DNA of 64,000 nucleotides from Micromonospora cathayae (GCF_028993575.1 NZ_CP118615.1:6725001-6789000); one strand, 5' to 3'. Shown: positions 41,270 through 50,356, numbered from the stretch's first letter. The notes: generated from the letters alone by a model not told the origin. A program made the numbers and translations.

Positions 41270-41306
41270 CGTTCCGGGCCGGCGGTCGCGTGGCCGGCCC
41301 GGAACG
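41270..41306 (-). terminator. Terminator of RCC1-repeat gene
   Basis: A perfect 14-bp stem (CGTTCCGGGCCGGC with GCCGGCCCGGAACG) and a 9-nt loop, 45 bp beyond the RCC1 stop. A second copy of the left arm (GGCGCGTTCCGGGCCG) lies at 41236. The gap 41103-41350 shows nothing else. Confidence 0.65.
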
Positions 41307-41350
41307 GGCGCGGTGTGCGATCCGGTTTCCGTCGCGGAGGCGCGCAGGTC

Positions 41351-42949
41351 CTAGGTCGCGGGTGCCAGGACCTGCACCGGGGTGAGCCGGTTCTCGGTGG
41401 TGCCGTCCCCGAGCTGGCCGAAGGAGTTCCCGCCCCAGGTGGCGACGGTGTAGTTGGGCTGCAACGCCATGCTGTGGAAGGTGCCGGCCGCGATGCCCCT
41501 GATCAGGATCAGGAACCGGGTACACGGCGCGACCTCGCCCACCGCGCACACCCGTACCGGGACGGAACGTGACGTGGTGGTGCCGTCACCGAGCTGGCCC
41601 TCCGCGTTGTAGCCCCAGGTGATCACGCCGCCACTGCTCAGCTGCGCCATGCTGTGGTCGGCACCGGCGGCGATGATCCGCACCTGGTACAGGAACCGGG
41701 TACAGGGTGCGGTCTCCCCCACCGCGCAGACCCTTACCGGGGTGAGGCGTGTCGTGGTGGTGCCGTCACCGAGCTGGCCGAGGGCGTTGTAGCCCCAGCT
41801 GACGACGCTGCCGTCGCCCAGCCGGGCCAGGCTGTGGTTGGCACCGGCGGAGACGGCGTTGACGGCGGTCAGGAAGCGGCTACAGGGCGCGACCTGCCCC
41901 ACCGCGCACACCCGCACCGGGGTGGAGCGTGACGTGGTGGTGCCGTCACCGAGTTCCCCCTCGCCGTTGTAACCCCAGCCGACGGCGTCGGCGTTGCCCA
42001 CCACCGCCAGGCTGTGCCAGTAACCCCCGGCGAGGGTCCGGGCGGTGGTGAGGAACTGGCTACAGGGCGCGACCTGCCCCACCGCACACACCCGCACCGG
42101 GACCGGGCTCTCCGTGGTGGTGCCGTTGCCGAGCTGACCGTCGGCGTTCCAGCCCCAGGAGACGACGGCCGAACTGGCACCCAACCGGGCAAGGCTGTGC
42201 AGACCGCCGGCGGCGATGCCCGAGACCCCGCTGAGGAACTGGCCGCAGGGCGCGACCTGGCCCACCGCACACACCTGCACGGGGACGAGACGCTGGTCGA
42301 AGGTGCCGTCGCCGAGTTGCCCCTCACCGTTCCAGCCCCAGGAGACGACGGTGCCGTTGCGGAGGATGGCGAGGCTGTGGAAGCCGCCGGCGGCGATGGC
42401 GGTGACCCCGCTCAGGAACCGGCCGCAGGGCGCGACCTCCCCCACCGCACACACCTGCACCGGAACGAGGCTGGTGGTGTCGGTGCCGTCACCGAGCTGG
42501 TGGTAGGTGTTGTCGCCCCAGGCCACGACGGTGCCGTTGGAACGCAACGCGATACTGTGCCCGAAGCCGGCGGCGATGGCGATCACACTGCCGAGTTCGG
42601 CCGGGGCTTGCTGGGCCCCGGGTGCGCGGAGGGTCTCGGGTGCGCGGAGGGTCTCGGGTGCGCGGAGGGTCTCGGGTGCGCGGGAGGGCGCGGGTGCGGG
42701 TCCGGGTCTGGATGCGCGGAGGGTCGCTGGCGCGGTTGCGGGTGCAGGTGCAGGGGCGTGGAGGGTCGCCGGCGCGGGCGCGGCGGACCGGCTGTCCGGG
42801 GTGCCGTGCGCGTAGCCGACGGAGGCGTCACCGATCACCAGGACCATCGCCAGCGCCGCCAGTACGGCGCCGGCAGCCGATCGACGGAAACGACCGGCCG
42901 GTACGGCGAACACGTCGCCGGACACCTCTCGGGGCGGGCATCTGCCCAT
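41351..42949 (-). CDS. Secreted RCC1-repeat beta-propeller protein
   Basis: A 532-aa exported protein. The start is ATG 42949 (MGRCPPREVSG), with GGAGAG 4 nt upstream. A signal peptide lies at about 20-48 (RSAAGAVLAALAMVLVIGDASVGYAHG). A Pro/Ala/Thr/Arg linker (about 50-115) has APETLR repeats. It is followed by about seven RCC1 repeats of 50-55 residues, each with VSWGWNGEGQLGDGT and VRVCAVGQVAPCxxFL, forming a predicted seven-bladed propeller. Each blade carries two Cys in the CAVG...APC loop, likely disulphides, which is unlike eukaryotic RCC1. Probably a surface binding protein; ligand unknown. Confidence 0.9.
   Translation of the reverse strand: MGRCPPREVSGDVFAVPAGRFRRSAAGAVLAALAMVLVIGDASVGYAHGTPDSRSAAPAPATLHAPAPAPATAPATLRASRPGPAPAPSRAPETLRAPETLRAPETLRAPGAQQAPAELGSVIAIAAGFGHSIALRSNGTVVAWGDNTYHQLGDGTDTTSLVPVQVCAVGEVAPCGRFLSGVTAIAAGGFHSLAILRNGTVVSWGWNGEGQLGDGTFDQRLVPVQVCAVGQVAPCGQFLSGVSGIAAGGLHSLARLGASSAVVSWGWNADGQLGNGTTTESPVPVRVCAVGQVAPCSQFLTTARTLAGGYWHSLAVVGNADAVGWGYNGEGELGDGTTTSRSTPVRVCAVGQVAPCSRFLTAVNAVSAGANHSLARLGDGSVVSWGYNALGQLGDGTTTTRLTPVRVCAVGETAPCTRFLYQVRIIAAGADHSMAQLSSGGVITWGYNAEGQLGDGTTTSRSVPVRVCAVGEVAPCTRFLILIRGIAAGTFHSMALQPNYTVATWGGNSFGQLGDGTTENRLTPVQVLAPAT
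42621..42682. repeat. 18-bp in-frame tandem repeat in RCC1 gene linker
   Basis: Three perfect units of GGTGCGCGGAGGGTCTCG (42621-42674) and a partial fourth. They encode the six-residue APETLR repeats of the linker between signal peptide and propeller. Confidence 0.85.
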
Positions 42950-43348
42950 TTTTCTCTCCGATCTGTGGAAAGGTTCGACTACCGGCCGCGCGGTGACTGA
43001 CCCGAACGGCCGGCCCGTAGCCGTGGACAGTCGTTGATCCGTCTCTTCTACCGAGACAGGAATCAAATTCGAGCCGAACCGGTCGCCGACGAGCGTTCAG
43101 GCATACGGCAGACAGGAGGTGAGCACCTCTTCTGTCGAGCGCCGAACGATTCTCGGCAATGGTGACGGCAGGAGCGGATGGAACGCGGCCTGATTTCTCC
43201 CCGACCCCGGACGCGCCCGACGGCAGGTTATGTCAAAAAATATAAGTCAATACAGCATGATCAATGAATAGGCGCGTCGAACGAGTTAATTCCTCGTGAT
43301 TAGCCGCAGTTGCCCGGCAGGGCTCGGGGAGCGGCGACCGGCGGGTGG
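42950..43348. other. 399-bp intergenic region with AT-rich patch
   Basis: No gene seen. It contains the hairpin at 43111-43136 and a strikingly AT-rich stretch (about 43227-43270, including CAAAAAATATAAG) in otherwise GC-rich DNA. On the minus strand that stretch has TTGATC and TATTTT-like elements that might promote the RCC1 gene. The stop of the acyltransferase gene is at its right edge. Confidence 0.5.
43111..43136. other. RNA-type hairpin upstream of RCC1 gene
   Basis: GAGGTG/CACCTC with a 2-nt loop, extended after a 2-nt bulge by GACAG/CTGTC. It lies about 160 bp before the RCC1 start and may sit in its leader transcript. Function unknown. Confidence 0.4.
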
Positions 43349-44296
43349 TCACATCGGGAAGCTGCCGCGCCGCCAGTGCCAGTGGCCGCCGGCCCGCAGG
43401 TGGTCGACGATCGCGCGCTGGAGCGCGGTACGGCGCGGCAGGCGGTCGAGCGGTGTGGTCAGGGTACGGAACACGAACCGCAGCGCCTCGACGTCGGCGT
43501 CCAGCCCTTCCTCCGGCCCCGCGTAGGGCTCCAGCTCGAACCGACGCTGGAACCGGACGATGTTGGAATCGTCGGGGAGGTACTCCCGTAGCTGCGGGTC
43601 GAGCAGCCACGAGCCGCAGGAGAACGCCGGGTAGCGCTCGTCCGGAAAGTGGCGCGGGAAGAACGCGCGGGCCGCGTCCAGCGACGCGTCGACCGCCTCC
43701 GGGGTCAGCGGCCCCGACTCGGGGATGTGCAGGGACAGGGCGCTGTCGCCGCGATGGTGCTGGAGCCGGCCCAGCTCGTAGAGGCCGCCGCGCACGTGCA
43801 GGGTCAGCCAGCTCTGCATGACCGGCCAGCCCTCCCGGTTCATCCGCCGGTCGATCGCCAGGTTGCGGCCCAGGTCCGCGAGGGTCACCCAGGACACGGC
43901 GTCGGGGATACCGTGCTCGCGGTGGTACCCCCGGGCCACGTCGACCAGGCCCAGGTACGTGTACGCGTAGAGGTGCCGCCAGGCGGGGCCCCGGTCGCGG
44001 GGCAGCGCCGGGCCGGGCGGTAGCCAGCCGTGGCCGCCGAGATCGGCGCGGACCAGGGCGATCGAGCGGTCGAGCAGCCAGCGCAGCTCCGGGGTCCACA
44101 GCGGAGAATCCGGGTCGGGCCAGCCGGCCATGATCTCGGCGGCGTCGTCCGGCCGTACCGCGAGCCGGTCGAGGATCGCGGGCGCGTCGGCCCGGTCGGG
44201 CAGCGGAGCCGACGGCAGGTCACCGGCCAGCCGGTGCACGCGGTCGACCTCCTCGACGGGCACCCCGAGCCGGGCGGCGATGTCGTCCAGATCCAC
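43349..44296 (-). CDS. NAT-like acyltransferase-domain protein
   Basis: A 315-aa protein from ATG 44296 (MDLDDIAARLGVP). It matches the actinobacterial two-domain acyltransferase type: an N-terminal helical domain (about 1-125) and a C-terminal GNAT-like domain with LHIPESGPLTPEAVDASLDA, CGSWLLDPQLREYLP and NIVRFQRRFEL (about 185-270). Acceptor and acyl donor unknown. No partner genes; divergent from the acetyltransferase gene. Confidence 0.8.
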   Translation of the reverse strand: MDLDDIAARLGVPVEEVDRVHRLAGDLPSAPLPDRADAPAILDRLAVRPDDAAEIMAGWPDPDSPLWTPELRWLLDRSIALVRADLGGHGWLPPGPALPRDRGPAWRHLYAYTYLGLVDVARGYHREHGIPDAVSWVTLADLGRNLAIDRRMNREGWPVMQSWLTLHVRGGLYELGRLQHHRGDSALSLHIPESGPLTPEAVDASLDAARAFFPRHFPDERYPAFSCGSWLLDPQLREYLPDDSNIVRFQRRFELEPYAGPEEGLDADVEALRFVFRTLTTPLDRLPRRTALQRAIVDHLRAGGHWHWRRGSFPM

Positions 44297-44410
44297 GCCG
44301 ACGACCCTACCGGCCGGGCGGCGTCCGCCCGGCCCCTGCCGGCATCACCTCGCCCGCCCCGGCCTTTCCCCGCATCACCTCATGCCCCGCCCCTGTGCCA
44401 GCATCGCGTG

Positions 44411-44971
44411 GTGCGCAACGAGCGACGCCTACCGACCCGGACGCCCGAGTCACGAGCCTTCGCGGAGCGCGTACCGCTCGTCATGGGCCTGAGCGCCCGC
44501 CTCAACGCGCTGCCGTTCGACGACCTCGACGCGCGCAGGACGCTGCTCACCGAGATCTTCGGCGGACCGGTCCCCGATTCGCTGACCGTCCTGCCCCCGT
44601 TCCACTGCGACTACGGGCTCGGCGCGTCGTTCGGCGAGCGGGTGTTCATCAACCAGGGCTGCTTCTTCCTCGACTACGGCGGTATCACCATCGGCGACCG
44701 GGTCCTGATCGGCCCCCGGGTGACGCTGAGTACGGCCGGCCACCCCGTCGAACTGGACGAACGCTACGACTTCATCACGCACGCGCCCATCGTCATCGAG
44801 GACGACGTGTGGATCGGTGCCGCGGCCACGGTCACCCCCGGGGTGACGATCGGTCGCGGATCCGTGGTCGGCGCGGGTGCCGTCGTCGCGAGGGACGTAC
44901 CCCCGCTGAGCGTGGTGACGGCGACGAGCATCGTCGAGCGCAAACGCCTCAAGCCGCCGTCCGCCTCCTGA
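44411..44971 (+). CDS. Sugar O-acetyltransferase (LacA/Maa-like)
   Basis: A 186-aa left-handed beta-helix acetyltransferase. GTG 44411 is chosen; GTG 44408 is one codon upstream. The C-terminal half shows hexapeptide repeats (ITIGDRVLIGPRVTL, IVIEDDVWIGAAATVTPGVTI, GSVVGAGAVVARDVP), and the catalytic His lies in STAGHPVELDER (about 118). The N-terminal helix matches maltose/galactoside acetyltransferases. It transfers acetyl from acetyl-CoA to a sugar. Confidence 0.92.
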   Translation: MRNERRLPTRTPESRAFAERVPLVMGLSARLNALPFDDLDARRTLLTEIFGGPVPDSLTVLPPFHCDYGLGASFGERVFINQGCFFLDYGGITIGDRVLIGPRVTLSTAGHPVELDERYDFITHAPIVIEDDVWIGAAATVTPGVTIGRGSVVGAGAVVARDVPPLSVVTATSIVERKRLKPPSAS

Positions 44972-45069
44972 CACCTGCGGCAACGCGTACGTCGTGGGCG
45001 GCCCGGTGCTGGTGCAGGTGCCGACCGCCGCTGACAGCGAGACGCTGACAGCGGGCAGGGATGCGGTAT

Positions 45070-45588
45070 CTACTGCTTCCGACCGAACTCGGTGTAGCAC
45101 GGTTGGTTCTCATCGAGCGCGTCGAGAGCCGCCCTGATCCTGCGTGCCATGGACGGGCGCAGAAGAGGCACGGCATCGTCAAAGGCCAGGAACCGTAGAC
45201 CTCTGAGTTCAGGATCGGTCGGCTGGAGAGCTGCGGCCGACCGCTCATCGAGTTGTCCGCCGTCGAAGACGAACATCACACCGTCGGGCCACACACCGTG
45301 AGCTGGCACCCAGTCGACCACCAGCAAGCGTCCGATGTCCAGGTCCAGGCCGATCTCCTCCTGCACTTCCCGGCGGCATGCGGCAAGCGGCGACTCGTCG
45401 GCCTCGGCCATTCCTCCAGGGATGTCGAGGAGAGGTTTGTAACCGGGCACCACGAACAGCACCCGGCCGGCATGATCTCGGATGAGCGCCCCGCCGGCTA
45501 CCCGCTTGCGGGGCAGTCGTCCGGCGATGCCCGGGTCGAACTCCCGTTCGGGCTCGCCCTCGGCGAACAGGTCCTCAGCCAACGTCAC
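45070..45588 (-). CDS. NUDIX hydrolase
   Basis: A 172-aa protein from GTG 45588. The Nudix box GGMAEADESPLAACRREVQEEIG (about 58-80, split here as GGMAEADESPLAACRR then EVQEE) is complete, so pyrophosphohydrolase activity is likely. It follows the XRE regulator gene after 38 bp on the same strand; XRE-NUDIX pairs recur in actinomycetes. Substrate unknown. First gene after the core-like block, with slightly lower GC. Confidence 0.92.
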   Translation of the reverse strand: MTLAEDLFAEGEPEREFDPGIAGRLPRKRVAGGALIRDHAGRVLFVVPGYKPLLDIPGGMAEADESPLAACRREVQEEIGLDLDIGRLLVVDWVPAHGVWPDGVMFVFDGGQLDERSAAALQPTDPELRGLRFLAFDDAVPLLRPSMARRIRAALDALDENQPCYTEFGRKQ

Positions 45589-45626
45589 GGCCCTACGGTA
45601 CTGAACCTGGCTGGGAACACCGCCAG

Positions 45627-46958
45627 TCAGCCGGCCAGCAGCAGATCGGCACGCTGTTGGAAGTCCCTGACAGCGGCCTGCTGTCCATGCGTCGCGAGCT
45701 GCTGACTGATTCGCACCAGATGTTCGTGAGATCGACGGGAGGCCAATCCAGCGGCGGACTCAAGCGCCCTCGTCGCAAAGGCGCAAGATTGCTCCACATC
45801 GCCCTCAAGCAGCGCCACCCGTGCCAGTTGAACCGCGCCATAGATGCGGCGGCGAGCCTGGCCCTTGGTGTCATCCCTGATCAGGGCAAACATCCGGCGG
45901 GCTTGCTGCGTTTTACCCAGATCGACCCAGCAGGTGCCCGCGTGGCTGACGAAGAGGGCTTCTCCCCAGTGCCCGCTCCAGGCTGGCCGATCCCCGCCGT
46001 CGATCTGGTGAAAAGTTCGCTCGGCTCGCAGCAGAGCGGCGGTACAACCCGCTTCGTCGCCCTGCGCGGCAAATGCGCGCGCTTCGAAAACACATGCCTC
46101 GGTGATTGCCACCGCTACGCCGGTTCGACTGCTTGCCTCGCGAGCCACCTGCGCGAGCCTGAGCGCGTGATCGGGTCGTCGCAGATGAAGCGCCTGGTCG
46201 GCCATGCTGGTCAGAACGTAGGCGGCGTAGGCACGGTCACCTGCCGCCTCAGCGAAACGCAGCGCCTGGACGAAGTACCTTTGTGCCAGGGAATGCCGCG
46301 AGGTGTCGTAAGCCATCCAGCCGACAAGCTCACACAGGATCGCCGTCGCGCTGAAAAGGTCGCGTTCGACACGGGCGGGCTTCACAGCGTAGATCTTCGG
46401 AAGGACCCGGTCCCTCAGATACCTCACAGCCATCAGTCGGCAGTGATCTCCGCCGAACTTCCGGTCCAGCCCGTCAAAGGTGCTGGTCATCGTTCGCATC
46501 TCCTCGATGTCGTGCCCGGTCACCGCTCCCCCGCGATTCGGCAGGTCGGTCACCGATGAACCGAAGAGCCAGTCGAGACAAGCCGCACTCAACGCATCAG
46601 GAATGTACCTGCCACGGGTCACGGCGGTGTGTCCCATGTCGTCGAACCGAGTCAGGTCATCAAGGGACGAGGCGGCCCGGTTCAAGGATGCCTGGTAGGC
46701 GAGGCCCGCGTCGGAGCGAACCCGGTCGACCGAACCGCTGAGCCCCAGCTCGACAGCTTCGAGCCCGTACGCCTCACAAAGCAGTGATCGGTAGGGATCA
46801 GAGGCGTCCCGCTCGCCGCTTTCCCATGCGGAGATCATTCGCAGCAGGCTCGCTCGCGTCGCCAGCGCGTGTCGCCCCTGCGCCAGGCGCTCCAGTTCGT
46901 GAGCCAGCCTGGACTTCGACCAACCCTTGTCGTTTCGCGCTTGCCGCAGTGGCGTCAT
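45627..46958 (-). CDS. XRE-family regulator with TPR-like domain
   Basis: A 443-aa protein from ATG 46958 (MTPLRQARNDKGWSKSRLA); the frame runs to 47042. The N-terminal HTH (about 1-75) includes ASLLRMISAWESGER. About 350 residues of alpha-helical repeats follow, with multiple ARxxF and AGDRAYAAYVLTSMADQAL segments, as in Streptomyces TPR regulators. Only distantly like the XRE proteins at 20.6 and 47.6 kb. Probably co-transcribed with the downstream NUDIX gene. Confidence 0.88.
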   Translation of the reverse strand: MTPLRQARNDKGWSKSRLAHELERLAQGRHALATRASLLRMISAWESGERDASDPYRSLLCEAYGLEAVELGLSGSVDRVRSDAGLAYQASLNRAASSLDDLTRFDDMGHTAVTRGRYIPDALSAACLDWLFGSSVTDLPNRGGAVTGHDIEEMRTMTSTFDGLDRKFGGDHCRLMAVRYLRDRVLPKIYAVKPARVERDLFSATAILCELVGWMAYDTSRHSLAQRYFVQALRFAEAAGDRAYAAYVLTSMADQALHLRRPDHALRLAQVAREASSRTGVAVAITEACVFEARAFAAQGDEAGCTAALLRAERTFHQIDGGDRPAWSGHWGEALFVSHAGTCWVDLGKTQQARRMFALIRDDTKGQARRRIYGAVQLARVALLEGDVEQSCAFATRALESAAGLASRRSHEHLVRISQQLATHGQQAAVRDFQQRADLLLAG

Positions 46959-47277
46959 AGACGTACCCCGATTGACGTTCAGGCGATAGTCGACCGGTCC
47001 ACGATGCACGATTCCTTGGCGTGGACGCAAGGGACGCGTCACCCCCAGTCACTACCCCTCATCTCCCGCCCTACCGCGTCAGGCCCTCCCACTCTGCTGA
47101 ATTTCGGGGCGGCAGGGTCTGCTAGAGGCAGTAAGCAACTCCAGCACCTGCCGGGAATCGATTTCTGCTCGGACAATCGTGAACATCCATCGACGCTTCA
47201 GGTGCCGTGACGGAACTACTAGGGAATGGGATTCCCGCACGACACAAGCCCGCGCATCCCTCTCGGAAGGAAAGACC
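46959..47277. promoter_or_regulatory. Divergent promoter region with GGGAAT inverted repeat
   Basis: A 319-bp gap between two divergent regulator units. GGGAAT-GGG-ATTCCC at 47222-47236 is a perfect 6-bp inverted repeat, 42 bp before ATG 47278, suited to an autoregulatory operator. A GGAAGG box precedes that ATG. No gene seen. Confidence 0.5.
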
Positions 47278-47568
47278 ATGAAGAACAAGCCAGCCGGTCT
47301 GGGCTCCCGTATCGGCTCGACGGTCCGCCGGATCTGGCGGACGGTACGCCGCGAAGCGACCCGGCAGTATGACGGTCAGGCCATCCAGGATGCGGAGTTC
47401 CGGGCCGCCCAACAGCGGATCGTGGCGGAGGCCGAACGGCAACGGGGCACCCCCGAGGGCGGACGGCACCGCTGGTACGACGGGCCGACCCGGCTCGTAC
47501 CCCTCGCCCAGCGGCCCGCTCCCCTGCTCACGTACGGGCAGCGATGCGGGTACCGGTGCCGTGGATAG
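47278..47568 (+). CDS. Small basic hypothetical protein before XRE gene
   Basis: A 96-aa protein from ATG 47278 with GGAAGG upstream. It is very basic: MKNKPAGLGSRIGSTVRRIW, then RRIWRTVRREATRQYDGQA and an Arg/Glu helix (AQQRIVAEAERQRG). The C-terminus overlaps the start of the XRE gene by 8 bp in another frame. No domain recognised. Co-transcription with the regulator is nearly certain; it may modulate it or be its target. Confidence 0.65.
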   Translation: MKNKPAGLGSRIGSTVRRIWRTVRREATRQYDGQAIQDAEFRAAQQRIVAEAERQRGTPEGGRHRWYDGPTRLVPLAQRPAPLLTYGQRCGYRCRG

Positions 47569-48790
47569 GCTGCCGGTGGGCCGGCGGGTGGCGTACTGGC
47601 GGGCCCGGCGTGGCATGTCCCAGCAGGCGCTCGCCGACGCGCTCGGCAAGTCGAAGAGCTGGGTGGACAAGGTCGAACGGAGCGTCCGCCGGCTCGACAA
47701 GCTCTCCAATCTCCAGGAGATCGCCCGCGCTCTCCGCATCGACGTCCAACTCCTGCTCGGCACTGAGCCGTCCCCCACCGACCCGGACGACGCGACGGAC
47801 ACCCGGGTGTCCGACCGGGACGTCGACGCGGTCCGGGTGGCCCTGTTCCGGTACGACGCGACCCTCCCCCGCCCCGACCACACCGGCCCCATGTCCCGCC
47901 GCGACCTGCGTCGGGCCGTCGAGCACGGCTGGCTGGCGTTCCAACACACCGACTACCGGCAACTGCTGCGCGGCCTGCCGGGCCTGTTACGCGACACCCA
48001 GCGGCTCAGGCTCGCGCACCCGGACGACCCGACGGCGTACCACCTGCTCGGGCAGGCGCACCAGCTCACCTCGGCGCTGCTCGGCAAGCTGGGCGAGACG
48101 GGCATGGCCTGGCTGACCGCCGACCGGGCCCTGACCAACTGCCAACACGCCGACGACGCGGTGCTCACCGCGTCGGCCGCCGGGCAACTGGCCCGCGTGC
48201 TGCACGCCATGGGCCGCCCCCGGCACAGCTTGGAGGTCGCCATCGCCGTCGCGCACCGGCTCGCCCCCGCCGACCCGCTCACCGCCGCACCGGCACCGCA
48301 CCTTCCCGGGTGCGGCTCCCTGCTGCTCCACGCCGCACTGGGGGCCGCCGGCTGCGGCGACCGGCCCGGCGTACGCGACCTTCTCGACCAGGCCGACGAG
48401 GTTGCCGCGATCGTCGGCGAGAGCCCCGGCCGGTACGGGACGAGCTGCGCACCGGTGCTGGTGGAGCTGACCCGGGTCACCGCCGCGCTCGACCTCGGCG
48501 ACCACACCGACGCGCTCAACCGGCACCGGGCACTCCTCGGCACGCCCGCCTTCCAGCGGCTGCCGGTCGAGCAGCGGGCGGCCCACCTGGTCGACGTGGC
48601 CGGCCGCTGCGTCCGCCTGGGGGACCTGGCCGAGGCGGGTCGGGCGCTGCTGCTCGCGTACCGGACCGCGCCCGCCGAGGTACGTCACCGGCCTGCCGCC
48701 CGCAACACCCTGCGCACCCTGGTCCGCCGGGCCACCCGGCCCGCCCCCGAGATCACCCACCTCGCCGAGTCCCTCCGGGTCGCCGTCTGA
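47561..48790 (+). CDS. XRE-family regulator, paralogue of the 20.6-kb protein
   Basis: A 409-aa protein from GTG 47561 (VDRLPVGRRVAYWRARRG). The HTH GRRVAYWRARRGMSQQAL...GKSKSWVDKVERSVRRLDK is nearly identical in layout to the protein at 20584-21813, and total length is the same. The C-terminal helical domain also aligns by eye (QLLRGLPGLLRD, GMAWLTADRAL, RPAARNTLRTLVRRATR). No flavoprotein gene follows; instead a small basic protein gene precedes it. Probably arose by duplication or transfer. Confidence 0.88.
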   Translation: MDRLPVGRRVAYWRARRGMSQQALADALGKSKSWVDKVERSVRRLDKLSNLQEIARALRIDVQLLLGTEPSPTDPDDATDTRVSDRDVDAVRVALFRYDATLPRPDHTGPMSRRDLRRAVEHGWLAFQHTDYRQLLRGLPGLLRDTQRLRLAHPDDPTAYHLLGQAHQLTSALLGKLGETGMAWLTADRALTNCQHADDAVLTASAAGQLARVLHAMGRPRHSLEVAIAVAHRLAPADPLTAAPAPHLPGCGSLLLHAALGAAGCGDRPGVRDLLDQADEVAAIVGESPGRYGTSCAPVLVELTRVTAALDLGDHTDALNRHRALLGTPAFQRLPVEQRAAHLVDVAGRCVRLGDLAEAGRALLLAYRTAPAEVRHRPAARNTLRTLVRRATRPAPEITHLAESLRVAV

Positions 48791-48900
48791 ACCGGCCCGG
48801 ACCGGATCCGAGCCACCCGGACTACGGGGGAAGCAGCGCGCCCTCCGTCGGGAGATGCGGCGATGGATCCAGCCAGCCCTCGCAGGTACTGCCGGGCCGA

Positions 48901-49641
48901 TCAGAACAGTGCAGGGCCCAGGTCCGGGTTCGTGCCGGACGAACCGACGTTGACCTGAGAAGGACGCCAACCGGCCTGAGTCGCCAGTAGGCGCGCATCC
49001 TCCCTTGCCTGGAACAACGCCTGAAGCAGCGAATCCACCTGCGCGTCCGTGAGTGAAACCCGATAGGAGAAAGTCGGACCGTCATGACCCACGGTGGCCC
49101 CGAGGTCGAGCCGGACAACCGGATGGACCGGGGCACCGTCGTGACGAGCCGAGGCACCCTCGAACGTCAACTGCGTCCCACCCCACGGATCAATGTTCAC
49201 CCGATGCGGCAGGCACCACCCCGGCTCCTCCCGCTCGCTTTCCTCGTCTGACTCTTCCTCGGCAGGGAGGGTGAGCTGATAGTCCATCAGCTCCCCGTTG
49301 CTGCGCATTGCCAACAGGCCAGCGTTCACCAACTCAAGCATCAGCTCCGACAGCGGCAGCGCCACGAGCTCGTCCCACGTCATCGGCCAATCCCACACAT
49401 CAGCCTTCGTGGGCGCCGCATCCGACAATGGGCCCGCATGGAATTCGTCGCGCCGGAACTCCAGGATCAGCCCGTCGTCGTCGGCGGCGAGAGTCAGCCC
49501 CTCCAGCAGCGGTTCGAGATGCGATTGCTCGTCGGAGATGTACTCCCGTGACTCTTCCGCCCACTCGTACGGGCCGACGAAGCGGGCACCGATCAGGAAG
49601 CTCCATCCGTCGGTGCCGGTGATGATCTGGTCCGAGGTCAT
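48901..49641 (-). CDS. Hypothetical acidic protein
   Basis: A 246-aa protein from ATG 49641 (MTSDQIITGTDGWSFLIGA). It is acidic, with a Glu/Ser-rich stretch (EEESDEESEREE, about 152-163). It ends with SYRVSLTDAQVDSLLQALF and a Gly/Asn-rich tail. The frame's upstream extension to 49914 overlaps the P-loop gene. Unknown family, resembling uncharacterised actinomycete proteins that may bind partners in small signalling islands. Confidence 0.7.
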   Translation of the reverse strand: MTSDQIITGTDGWSFLIGARFVGPYEWAEESREYISDEQSHLEPLLEGLTLAADDDGLILEFRRDEFHAGPLSDAAPTKADVWDWPMTWDELVALPLSELMLELVNAGLLAMRSNGELMDYQLTLPAEEESDEESEREEPGWCLPHRVNIDPWGGTQLTFEGASARHDGAPVHPVVRLDLGATVGHDGPTFSYRVSLTDAQVDSLLQALFQAREDARLLATQAGWRPSQVNVGSSGTNPDLGPALF

Positions 49642-49813
49642 GGGTGAGGAGCGTAAGACCAGCGCCACGGATCCATCATGCGGCGTAGTGGTCGTCCTCC
49701 CACGACACGCCGCTCGTTGCCGGCAACCCGCCACAGCACCAGGCCAGCCAGCGATCCTCGACGATCCCGTCTCCGCTCGTGAAACCGCAGCCGCCGGGGA
49801 AACGACCCGTACA

Positions 49814-50356
49814 CTACTCGAAGCCGGTGCGTTGCTCGATGAACGTGACGCGAGAGGCGACATCGCCGCGTGGCAGGGTGATCGGCTCGTAGCCGTGGCG
49901 AGTGTAGGCGGCAATCATGGCGTCGTGGGTACGGACGGCCTCGGCATGGTCCTGGTGCCGTTCGCTGTCGGTGGTGTAGATCTGCGGCCAGGGCGGGGCG
50001 ACGAACACCCGCCGGTGGTAGCGGAACATCTGCGCCGCCGCCGTCACGTGCGCCGGCACTGGCTGACCGAGCAGGAAATGGTAGCCGACCAGATCCGGGA
50101 TCCCCCGATCGAAGAAGACCAACCCGGCATGCTGGCTGGCCTGACGGTAGGAACGGATCTCCCAGCTGAGCATGACCTCGGCGAACAGTCGTGAGTCCCC
50201 GGTGTGCAGCGCCCGGCCGCCGATCGCCAGCTGGTCCTGGATGATCTGTCGTCCCGCTTCGTCGACACAGGCGTGGCCGGCATCCCGCAGCCCGTCGATC
50301 AAAGTGGTCTTGCCGGCTCCGGGTCCGCCGGTGATGACGATGTACTGGTTGCTCAC
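49814..50356 (-). CDS. P-loop ATPase/kinase-like protein (AAA_28 type)
   Basis: A 180-aa protein from ATG 50356. Walker A VITGGPGAGKTTLIDGL (about 7-23), an early Asp/Glu pair in ACVDEAGRQIIQDQL (about 29), and VFFDRGIPDLVGYHFL (about 80, a Walker-B-like DRG) are the signature of small predicted ATPases/kinases of the AAA_28 group. Substrate unknown. It lies in an island of hypothetical genes between the XRE regulators and tRNA-Val. Confidence 0.88.
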   Translation of the reverse strand: MSNQYIVITGGPGAGKTTLIDGLRDAGHACVDEAGRQIIQDQLAIGGRALHTGDSRLFAEVMLSWEIRSYRQASQHAGLVFFDRGIPDLVGYHFLLGQPVPAHVTAAAQMFRYHRRVFVAPPWPQIYTTDSERHQDHAEAVRTHDAMIAAYTRHGYEPITLPRGDVASRVTFIEQRTGFE

